From the NCBI RefSeq assembly GCF_021372645.1, contig NZ_JAJFUC010000045.1, forward strand, positions 33,349-97,348: a DNA stretch of 64,000 nucleotides. Reading direction: 5' to 3'. The DNA is from Clostridium sp. (lineage in GTDB: Bacteria; Bacillota; Clostridia; Clostridiales; Clostridiaceae). Of the stretch, positions 50,600-57,340 are shown piece by piece. Each line of letters begins with the position of its first letter. Position 1 is the stretch's first letter. A program made the position numbers and the translations under genes. Below the pieces are notes generated by a model. The model was not told the DNA's origin and did not search any database. It saw only the letters and a program-made list of their open reading frames with translations.

Positions 50600-50836
50600 T
50601 ACAATTAATAATGCACAATTGATCAGGACAAGCGCATATTAAAAAATTAACAGTGATTTTTCAAGCTATTTTAGTTTTTGGTATATATTTGTCAAACCCT
50701 TAGAACTAGCCAAAATCAATGCTTTATAAATTTCATGCGTTTGTCCTGCATAATTGATAGATAAATTCCTATGAAATTTGAAAAAATATACATCAAAAAA
50801 TCCTAAAGGAGTTTTATCTTTAATTGTACATTGTTA
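50600..50836. repeat. Long inverted-repeat element upstream of ispF
   Basis: The outer arms are TACAATTAATAATGCACAATT-like on the left and TTAATTGTACATTGTTA on the right. The inner arms AGGACAAGCGCAT (50625-50637) and ATGCGTTTGTCCT (50735-50747) match at 12 of 13 positions. About 235 bases in all, with no reading frame. It shares terminal words with the elements at 3745 and 18341. Confidence 0.65.
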
Positions 50837-50889
50837 AAACAACATATATATTATAATATTTAATTATATTAAAAATGTAAGCCGGTATA

Positions 50890-51054
50890 CTAATTAGAAA
50901 TACGTTTATTTTTACTAAAATCTATATTTTTGGACGGGTTAGTCTTAATGTTAAATTTAATAAACAGCAAAGAAATAAAGTTATTTACAATGAAATGTAT
51001 AAATGTTATTCTACGCTTTTTTATAAAGTCTACATAAATAATTTTCTTTTTCAT
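50890..51054 (-). CDS. Possible small membrane protein
   Basis: A 54-residue frame from ATG 51054 with GGAGA eight bases upstream on the minus strand. It begins MKKKIIYVDFIKKRR and has one hydrophobic stretch ('FIHFIVNNFISLLFIKF') flanked by lysines, consistent with a single membrane helix. No family is recognised. In such A/T-rich DNA a chance frame of this size is common, so this is a weak call resting on the ribosome site. Confidence 0.3.
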   Translation of the reverse strand: MKKKIIYVDFIKKRRITFIHFIVNNFISLLFIKFNIKTNPSKNIDFSKNKRISN

Positions 51055-51185
51055 AAATAATCTCCAAAATATTGATTTGAAATTAGGCACATAAAGGTTT
51101 ATGGATTAGTGGATTTATATGCTATAATAACATAGTATGAATAAGTTATATAAAGGGTTAATCTTTTTAAAGAGGTGTTAATTAT

Positions 51186-52220
51186 ATGGAAAATTTGAGC
51201 TTTAATAAAGATAAATATGTTTTTGTTTCACTGCCATCAATGCTAGTAATAGGACAGTCAGCAGAAAATAATAGAAATAAACAGATAGCTTTATTTTTAA
51301 ATGAATTAAACATGTATAATGTTTTATATAAAGATTTATTAAACTTTTCGCTTAAAGAAAATGATAGAAATATAGCTTTAAATATAGCTTACTACATAGC
51401 TGATAATGATGAGCTACTTAAAATAATAATTCAGAAAAAAGATTTACCTATATCAAAGCTAAGTAAATTAACTAAGATTAAACCTAAATATATAGAAAAG
51501 TGTAGAGATTATATTATAGCTTATTATATAATATTAACTAATCCTAATTATAGACATATAAAAGATTATTTTAGAATAAAACTAAGAGAAGATAATAATG
51601 TAACGAGTATTTCAAATAAAAATCAGAATTCATATAAGGGTTTAGTATTAAAATCATTAAATAAAGCTGCTTACATAGTGACTTCTAAAGGCAAGTTTTT
51701 AAAAATAAAAACCAATAGTAAAGCAAATATTGGGGAGATATGTGAAGGTAAGAAAAGTAAAACTCTAAGAAACTATAGAATACATATTTCTATTTTACTG
51801 GTTATACTTATATTAATTGGAAGTGGTATTATTATTGAATACAGAAGGGTTCAAAGTATAATTGTTATACAGGCAACTTCTAATATAAAAATACATGTTA
51901 ATAAATTTAATAAAGTTATATATGCATATTCACCTACAGATAAAGGAAAAGAACTTGTTACAAATACTAATATTTTGAATAAAGATATTGATGAAGCCAT
52001 GGCAGAAACATTTGAATATGCATTAAACAATGAAATGTTAGATTTAAGCAAGAAAACTTTGGTAACAATAAATGGACAAGCGATAAAATATGGATTACTT
52101 GCTAAAACCAATAAATTTATATCTGAAAATAATATACCTATAATTATAAATAATTCAGGAAATCAACAAAAGCTACCACAATATGTAACTGAAGATAAAG
52201 AAAATGAAACAAAAAAGTAA
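51186..52220 (+). CDS. Membrane protein joining a sigma-I-like HTH to an RsgI anti-sigma domain
   Basis: 344 residues. The cytoplasmic part (about 70-135) contains 'LPISKLSKLTKIKPKYIEKC' followed by RDYIIAYYIIL and an RHIKDYF end. This is the pattern of the C-terminal DNA-binding domain of SigI factors (LP-x-x-x-L, KTIER-RKYIIA, YL+DYI). Next comes an RsgI N-terminal-type beta unit (about 150-185, 'KAAYIVTSKGKFLKIK'), one membrane helix (about 202-222) and an external RsgI domain ('IKIHVNKFNKVIYAYSPTDKG', 'NKDIDEAMAETFEYALNN' in part). So a sigma-like domain and its usual anti-sigma are in one chain. AGAGGTG precedes the ATG. No separate sigI gene is adjacent. Confidence 0.7.
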   Translation: MENLSFNKDKYVFVSLPSMLVIGQSAENNRNKQIALFLNELNMYNVLYKDLLNFSLKENDRNIALNIAYYIADNDELLKIIIQKKDLPISKLSKLTKIKPKYIEKCRDYIIAYYIILTNPNYRHIKDYFRIKLREDNNVTSISNKNQNSYKGLVLKSLNKAAYIVTSKGKFLKIKTNSKANIGEICEGKKSKTLRNYRIHISILLVILILIGSGIIIEYRRVQSIIVIQATSNIKIHVNKFNKVIYAYSPTDKGKELVTNTNILNKDIDEAMAETFEYALNNEMLDLSKKTLVTINGQAIKYGLLAKTNKFISENNIPIIINNSGNQQKLPQYVTEDKENETKK

Positions 52221-52244
52221 CTCTCCATTGAGAGTTACTTTTTT
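52211..52244. terminator. Bidirectional terminator between convergent genes
   Basis: AAAAAAGTAACTCTC and GAGAGTTACTTTTTT form a perfect stem with a four-base loop. It ends the RsgI-like gene and, from the other side, the deacetylase gene, overlapping both 3' ends. Confidence 0.95.
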
Positions 52245-53176
52245 GCTTTAGATAAAATTTCTTTAAATGTATTCATATCATATTTAGAACTAATATAGAT
52301 CCTATCAAGTTTAAGAGGATTATCGTCCCTATCTGAAAGACCTCTTTTAGTAGTAAATCCCAAAGTATAACCAGCTTCTTTGGCTGCTTTTATGCTATCA
52401 TCATTAAAATCCCCGAAAGGATAGGCAATTGAGTCAACTTTTTTACCCATTATTGATTCTAAAGTTTGCTTTGACTTTTTTAATTCTGTGAGCTGTTCAC
52501 CATAAGTCAATTTATCAAGATGAAGGTGATTAACAGTATGACTTTGAATATCTATGCCATAATTAGACATTTGATTTATAGCATCTTTTGATAAATAATA
52601 AGTTCCATCTAAGTTAGAGGTTATGCAAAATATAGTAGCCACCATATTGAAATCCTTTAATATTGGGAAAGCATTATAATAGTTATTCATATATCCATCA
52701 TCAAAAGTAATAACGATGCTTTTATTTGGAATAGGGGAGTTGTTTAATAAATACCCTTTAAGATTACTTAAAGTTAATGTTACATAACCTTTATCTTTTA
52801 TGTACTTAAGTTGTGCCTTAAGCATTTCAGGAGTTATCGTCACTTCATTAGCCGCAGATTCATCAACAGAATGATAATATAACACTGGGACACCTCTATT
52901 ATCATTGACTAAATTAGCTTGATCAAAATATCGTATATCTTGAATTATACTTTTATCATTATTGCTATTTTCTTGTATTTTGGAGTCATTTTCAGATTTA
53001 AGCTGGTCTATAGTATCTGCATTATATGCTGTGATTTTTTTAGAAGAAATATTATTATGTATTAGATATCGACTTAATATAATTATCAAGATAATAATTA
53101 AAAAAGTTAAAATGTTTTTATTTTTTGAAATACTGTTTTTAGAAGTATTTCTTATTGAGTCATTATTTCTAGACAT
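52235..53176 (-). CDS. Polysaccharide deacetylase (NodB domain), membrane-anchored
   Basis: 313 residues. A signal anchor ('ILTFLIIILIIILSRYLIH', about 23-41), a linker, then the NodB domain: 'VPVLYYHSVDESAANEVTITP', the metal aspartates in 'SIVITFDDGYMNNYYN', the histidines in 'IDIQSHTVNHLHLDKL', and 'SIAYPFGDFNDDSIKAAKEAG' near the end. It should act outside the membrane on N-acetylated glycans, probably peptidoglycan or exopolysaccharide. AGGAGG lies about 15 bases before ATG, longer than ideal. The gene is divergent from the DUF3298 gene. Confidence 0.9.
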   Translation of the reverse strand: MSRNNDSIRNTSKNSISKNKNILTFLIIILIIILSRYLIHNNISSKKITAYNADTIDQLKSENDSKIQENSNNDKSIIQDIRYFDQANLVNDNRGVPVLYYHSVDESAANEVTITPEMLKAQLKYIKDKGYVTLTLSNLKGYLLNNSPIPNKSIVITFDDGYMNNYYNAFPILKDFNMVATIFCITSNLDGTYYLSKDAINQMSNYGIDIQSHTVNHLHLDKLTYGEQLTELKKSKQTLESIMGKKVDSIAYPFGDFNDDSIKAAKEAGYTLGFTTKRGLSDRDDNPLKLDRIYISSKYDMNTFKEILSKAKK

Positions 53177-53423
53177 AAATGTATTAATCTACCTCCTTGT
53201 ATTGAAATTGAAAATATTATTCTTTTATTAGTATGTCCTAAATTATATTAAAATCTATTAAACTTTAAATAAATAAATCTTAGTAGATCTTATTCAATTA
53301 TCAAATGATAAAGTTAGAATAAGATTCTTAAAAGTGTAGCATAATATAAAATAGTACAACTTATTAACATTATAAACAGGTGAGTGTGGATAAAGTGTTA
53401 TGAACATGTTAATATACATAATA

Positions 53424-53451
53424 TTACATGTTGATTTTGTGGATATATAAT
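53424..53451 (+). promoter_or_regulatory. Possible promoter of the DUF3298 gene
   Basis: TTACAT (53424-53429), 16 bases, TATAAT (53446-53451), 40 bases before the start codon. The -35 box overlaps the right arm of an AACATGT...ACATGTT inverted repeat (53403-53432). Confidence 0.45.
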
Positions 53452-53491
53452 TAATAAAGTCATAAAATGTATAAATTACGGAGGTGCTGAA

Positions 53492-54235
53492 ATGAGTATC
53501 ATAGCAGATATAACAGGATTAGTAATCATAGGTTCCATGTTGTGCACAGCTTATCCACAACAATTGTGTATAATTAGTGAAATACAAAGTGAAAATAAAT
53601 TTAAACTTGTGGAAAAGTCTATAATTAAAAATTTAGATTATTTAAAAGAAGACATAAAAATACCTCAATTAGTAAATGGAAATGATGAGAAAAAGATAAA
53701 TTTAATAAACAATGTAATTAATAGGGGGATTTTGACCAAAGTAGAAGAAGCTGAGAAAACTTCAAAAGAATACTTTGGAGTGTTAGGACAAGAAAAGCCA
53801 ACATTCCCATATGAAATTTATTCAAAATATACAATAACTGAAGATAATAGTTTACTTCTTAGTTTATATAATGATTATTATGAATACTTAGGAGGAGCTC
53901 ATGGAATGACAATAAGAACTTCTTATACAATAGATAAAGATAAAGAAAGTTTAATAACATTAAAGGAATTATTTGTTCAAGGATATCCTTATAATGATAT
54001 AATTAATAAAAAGGTAATGGAAGAGATTAGCAAAAACCCTGAGAATTATTTTGATGCAGGAAATGTATTTAAGGGAATTAGTGAAAATCAAACCTTTTAT
54101 ATAAAAGGTGATGATCTTGTAATTTATTATCAATTATATGATATAGCACCTTATGTATTTGGAATTCCTGAATTTAAAATTCCTCTAAAATTATTTGATA
54201 AAAATTATGTTTACTATAAAAGTTTGAGTATTTAA
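53492..54235 (+). CDS. DUF4163/DUF3298 domain protein (RsiV/PdaC N-domain type)
   Basis: 247 residues. A short hydrophobic N-terminus ('IADITGLVIIGSMLCTAYP') looks like a signal or anchor. The DUF4163 segment ('KIPQLVNGNDEKKINLINNVI') is followed by DUF3298 with its signature 'YEYLGGAHGMTIRTSYTIDKD' in part, then 'LITLKELFVQGYPYNDIIN' and the C-terminal beta 'DLVIYYQLYDIAPYVFGIPEF'. The same domain pair forms the extracellular half of the anti-sigma RsiV and the N-terminal half of the deacetylase PdaC. Here it is separate but next to a NodB deacetylase gene. GGAGGTG precedes ATG. Confidence 0.85.
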   Translation: MSIIADITGLVIIGSMLCTAYPQQLCIISEIQSENKFKLVEKSIIKNLDYLKEDIKIPQLVNGNDEKKINLINNVINRGILTKVEEAEKTSKEYFGVLGQEKPTFPYEIYSKYTITEDNSLLLSLYNDYYEYLGGAHGMTIRTSYTIDKDKESLITLKELFVQGYPYNDIINKKVMEEISKNPENYFDAGNVFKGISENQTFYIKGDDLVIYYQLYDIAPYVFGIPEFKIPLKLFDKNYVYYKSLSI

Positions 54236-54280
54236 TAAGGTATATTTTAAATAACTAAATACAATGTTAAAGGAGTTAGC

Positions 54281-54410
54281 GTGAAAAATACACCCGAATG
54301 CCAAAAAATTAACTGAAATTATGGAAAAAAAGGCGACCTTAATTAAGGTGCGATCGAACCATTACTATTCATTCTTTCTATGCTTGAAAGATGATTCTTA
54401 CACTAGTTAG
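54281..54410 (+). pseudogene. Possible decayed small gene in the aldehyde dehydrogenase leader
   Basis: GTG 54281 has AAAGGAG five bases upstream but stops after 11 codons (MKNTPECQKIN). The next frame continues sensibly as NAKKLTEIMEKKATLIKV through SFFLCLKDDSYTS to TAG at 54408. A single inserted base near 54296 would join the two. It may be a broken small gene or a chance arrangement in a structured leader. Confidence 0.3.
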
Positions 54411-54521
54411 TATACTGTTTTAAACTGAGAAGTAATCTACGACTCACCTCGCCGTGCTTTGTAGTATATCTTCCCCTAAGTTTTATTATTGCCAAATGGT
54501 GTAAATTGCAACACCATTTTT
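54330..54521 (+). other. Candidate structured leader RNA before the aldehyde dehydrogenase gene
   Basis: In order: a 14-base palindrome ACCTTAATTAAGGT (54336-54349); a hairpin TCTTTC/GAAAGA (54373-54391); a long hairpin GAAG-CTAC / GTAG-CTTC (54429-54473) with a GC-rich loop; and a terminator-like stem AAATGGTGT/ACACCATTT (54494-54519) with T tract, 47 bases before the gene. I recognise no known riboswitch class. Layout resembles a terminator-controlled leader. Confidence 0.4.
54494..54521 (+). terminator. Terminator-like hairpin in the leader
   Basis: AAATGGTGT (54494-54502) and ACACCATTT (54511-54519), eight-base loop, ending in five T. Its position between a gap and a gene start suggests attenuation. 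Confidence 0.6.
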
Positions 54522-54567
54522 CATTAATATTTGTGTCGTCAGCGGTAGTGGCGGAATGGAGGTTAGT

Positions 54568-55941
54568 ATGGAATTTAAAGAATTGGTAAATAAGCAAAAG
54601 GAGTATTTTCATAAGGGTAGACAATTAGATATAAACTTTAGAAAAGAAAATTTAATAAAGCTTAAAAGAATAATAAAGGATAATGAGCAATGGATAATAA
54701 ATGCTGTAAAAAAAGATTTACACAAATCTGAATTTGAAAGTTATATTAGTGAAATTGCTATGGTGTATGAAGAAATAAACTTGCATTTAAAAAACATTAA
54801 AGAATGGAGCAAAAGAAAACGAGTTAAAAGCTCATTTATGTTTTTCCCAAGCAAAAATTATATTGAAAAAGAACCTTATGGTACAGTTCTAATAATAGGA
54901 CCATTTAATTATCCATTTCAATTAGTTATTCTTCCTTTAATAGGGTCTATAGCTGCAGGAAATACTGTAATAATTAAGCCTTCAGAACATACTATAAATA
55001 CATCAAGATTAATTGAAAAAATTATTAATGAAAACTTTGATGAAGAATATGTAAAAGTAGTGGGTGTAAATCAAGGAAAAGAATGTGTTGAAGAATTATT
55101 AGAACAGGATTTTAATTATATCTTCTTTACTGGTAGCATAAAGGTTGGCAAAATAATAATGGAGAAGGCTTCAAAAAGACTGATTCCTATAACCTTAGAA
55201 TTAGGCGGAAAGAGTCCCTGCATTATAGATAAGGATGCAAACTTAGATAAAGCAGCTAAGAGAATAGTCTGGGGGAAATTATTAAATGCTGGACAAACTT
55301 GTGTTGCACCAGATTATTTATTTATACAAAATGAAGTAAAAGAAGAATTTTTAAAGTTAATAGTAAAAGAATTTAAGCTTCAATATGGAGAAGATATTGA
55401 AGAAAGTACAGATTATCCTAGAATAATAAACAAGCATGAAATAAATAGATTATCTAGATATTTAAAAGATGGAGATGTATATTATGGTGGAAATTATGAT
55501 GAACAGACATTGTATTTTGAACCAACTATTTTAACAAATGTAAAAGAAGAAGCCCGTGTATTGAAGGAGGAAATATTTGGACCAATATTTCCAGTTATGA
55601 TTTTTAACAATTTGAATGAAGTAATAGAATATGTGAATAAAAAAGACAAGCCTTTAGCACTATATTATTTTTCAGAAGATAAAAATAATATAGAAAAGGT
55701 TATTAGAGAAACATCATCAGGAGGCGTTACTATAAATGATACTATACTTCATGTGGGAACATCTAATCTTCCTTTTGGAGGAGTAGGAACTAGCGGAATG
55801 GGATCATATCATGGAAAGAAAAGCTTTGATACATTTACACATGAAAAAAGTATTGTGAAAAGAGGAACATATATTGAGTTTTCATTTAGATTTGCACCAT
55901 TTAAGGATAAGATTAATCTCTTGAGAAAAGTTATGAAATAA
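54568..55941 (+). CDS. Aldehyde dehydrogenase (class 3 type)
   Basis: 457 residues, the short ALDH3-like form. NAD(P)-dependent oxidation of an aldehyde to the acid. 'EPYGTVLIIGPFNYPFQLVI' (N-anchor), 'VIIKPSEHTINTSRLI', 'FFTGSIKVGKIIMEKAS', the general-base glutamate in 'PITLELGGKSPCIID', the catalytic cysteine in 'LLNAGQTCVAPDYLFI', and 'PTILTNVKEEARVLKEEIFGP' near the end are all intact. A C-terminal hydrophobic tail is not obvious. GGAGG precedes ATG 54568; the ATG 54556 opening the frame has none. Substrate is unknown. Confidence 0.92.
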   Translation: MEFKELVNKQKEYFHKGRQLDINFRKENLIKLKRIIKDNEQWIINAVKKDLHKSEFESYISEIAMVYEEINLHLKNIKEWSKRKRVKSSFMFFPSKNYIEKEPYGTVLIIGPFNYPFQLVILPLIGSIAAGNTVIIKPSEHTINTSRLIEKIINENFDEEYVKVVGVNQGKECVEELLEQDFNYIFFTGSIKVGKIIMEKASKRLIPITLELGGKSPCIIDKDANLDKAAKRIVWGKLLNAGQTCVAPDYLFIQNEVKEEFLKLIVKEFKLQYGEDIEESTDYPRIINKHEINRLSRYLKDGDVYYGGNYDEQTLYFEPTILTNVKEEARVLKEEIFGPIFPVMIFNNLNEVIEYVNKKDKPLALYYFSEDKNNIEKVIRETSSGGVTINDTILHVGTSNLPFGGVGTSGMGSYHGKKSFDTFTHEKSIVKRGTYIEFSFRFAPFKDKINLLRKVMK

Positions 55942-56017
55942 TATAAAAATAAGTACAAAGATCTCTATCTAGAAAAAATTGTACTAAAAAGGTAGCAGAA
56001 GTAGTGAGGCATAATAA

Positions 56018-56078
56018 ACCACTTCTCCTAATAGAGCTGGGTTAAAAGCCAATACTAGAAGAAGTGGTGCATTAACCC
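56018..56078. other. Interleaved inverted repeats with pseudoknot topology
   Basis: Arm A ACCACTTCT (56018-56026) pairs with A' AGAAGTGGT (56060-56068). Arm B GGGTTAA (56039-56045) lies between them and pairs with B' TTAACCC (56072-56078). The A-B-A'-B' order gives an H-type pseudoknot with stems of 9 and 7 base pairs on either strand. It lies between the convergent ends of the aldehyde dehydrogenase gene and hydE. Confidence 0.45.
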
Positions 56079-56083
56079 AATTC

Positions 56084-57133
56084 TTAGTTATTATCATGAG
56101 CATTAGTATTTTTATTGCCTCTAAATCCGTATTCATCAGAAATTATTCTACCAATACCAGTTACCTTGCTAGTTATGCAGCCTCTACAGTGAGCTGGTGT
56201 ATCACCCGTACATATTTTGCCTGGATAGAGGGCATAAAGTTTTCTGTATTCACCTTCAGTAACATTAGGCATTACAACATTAGCGCCACTTTGAAGAGCA
56301 ATTATTCTACCATTTGGAGCTAAAGATTCCATTGCAGTTGTTGCAGGAATATTTATATCTGGAAGCATTAAACGTGTTAAAGCCATAACTTTAAGAGCTA
56401 AAGTAAGGCTTCCACCTTCTGCATCTTTTAAAGGAGTATCTTCATTTGGTATAAAAGGACCTATTCCTATCATATCTGCATTAATTTCTTTAAAGAATAA
56501 TATATCACTAGCTATAGATTCCAAAGTTTGGTTTGGCAGACCAACAAGAATACCACTTCCAACTTCATATCCTAAATCTCTTAAGTAATTTAAGCAATTT
56601 AGTCTTTCTTCAAAACTCATGTTAGGATCCATATCTTCATAAAGCTTTTTATCAGTAGTTTCAATACGTATTAAATATCTATCAGCACCAGCTTCTTTAA
56701 ATGCTTTATATTCATCATAAGTCTTTTCGCCTAAACTTAAAGTTAAAGCAACTCCTAATTTTTTTATTTCCTTTATGATAGTAGTCATTCTTTCTTTAGT
56801 AAAATAGTCATCTTCACCACCTTGAAGAACAATAGTCTTATAACCATAACTAACTGCTTTTTTTGCAAAATCCAAAATTTCTTCTTGTGTTAGTCTATAT
56901 CTTTCAAGATTTTTATTATCTCTTCGGAGTCCACAATACATGCAATTTCTTTTGCAGATATTTGTAAATTCAATTAAACCTCTTAAGTGTACATAGTCAC
57001 CTAAATATTTTTGACGAATTTCATCTGCTACCTTAAAAAGTTCTTCATTTATATCATCATTTTGTAGTAATTCCAATATTTCTTCTTTATCTAACTGATG
57101 AGTAATTTTAGCTTTTTCAATAAATTTATTCAT
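56084..57133 (-). CDS. hydE: [FeFe] hydrogenase maturase HydE (radical SAM)
   Basis: 349 residues. The radical-SAM cysteines are in 'ICKRNCMYCGLRRDN' (C-x3-C-x2-C), followed by 'GYKTIVLQGGEDDYFT', the SAM/GGE-type motif. 'VGSGILVGLPNQTLESIA', 'IGIGPFIPNEDTPL' and the C-terminal 'GDTPAHCRGCITSKV' match HydE and separate it from BioB. HydE makes part of the diiron dithiolate ligand set of the H-cluster. AGGAGG precedes the ATG on the minus strand. hydF/hydG are not in the window, and adhE lies divergently upstream. Confidence 0.9.
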   Translation of the reverse strand: MNKFIEKAKITHQLDKEEILELLQNDDINEELFKVADEIRQKYLGDYVHLRGLIEFTNICKRNCMYCGLRRDNKNLERYRLTQEEILDFAKKAVSYGYKTIVLQGGEDDYFTKERMTTIIKEIKKLGVALTLSLGEKTYDEYKAFKEAGADRYLIRIETTDKKLYEDMDPNMSFEERLNCLNYLRDLGYEVGSGILVGLPNQTLESIASDILFFKEINADMIGIGPFIPNEDTPLKDAEGGSLTLALKVMALTRLMLPDINIPATTAMESLAPNGRIIALQSGANVVMPNVTEGEYRKLYALYPGKICTGDTPAHCRGCITSKVTGIGRIISDEYGFRGNKNTNAHDNN

Positions 57134-57205
57134 AGTTCCTCCTAAGTAAAAACAAAATTAATATTTAGATGGTATTAGTATACTATAGAATTTAGAAGCA
57201 TAACA

Positions 57206-57300
57206 ATAAATAATATTATGAGAATTAAATTTTTTGTTTTGGATAGGCTATGAATAATATTTAAAATAAGTATAACTGTTGAATGATAAATAATATTATG
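57206..57300. repeat. 15-base direct repeat in the hydE-adhE gap
   Basis: ATAAATAATATTATG occurs at 57206-57220 and identically at 57286-57300, exactly 80 bases apart, in the divergent promoter region. It may hold -10 boxes or a regulator site for the two fermentative genes. Confidence 0.45.
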
Positions 57301-57340
57301 CGTATAAAAATTTAGCAAATAAATTTCGGAGGTATGAAAA

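Noticed and set aside
52962-53231. 89-codon plus-strand hydrophobic frame opposite the deacetylase start
   Set aside because: It mirrors the signal-anchor region of the deacetylase gene; hydrophobicity is a by-product of the complementary codons.
54403-54624. 73-codon minus-strand frame in the aldehyde dehydrogenase leader
   Set aside because: No ribosome site or family; it crosses the hairpins of the plus-strand leader and the start of a real gene.
57134-57340. Rex-type redox operator before adhE
   Set aside because: I looked for TTGTTAA/TTAACAA-type palindromes expected for Rex and did not find one; only the unrelated direct repeat is present.
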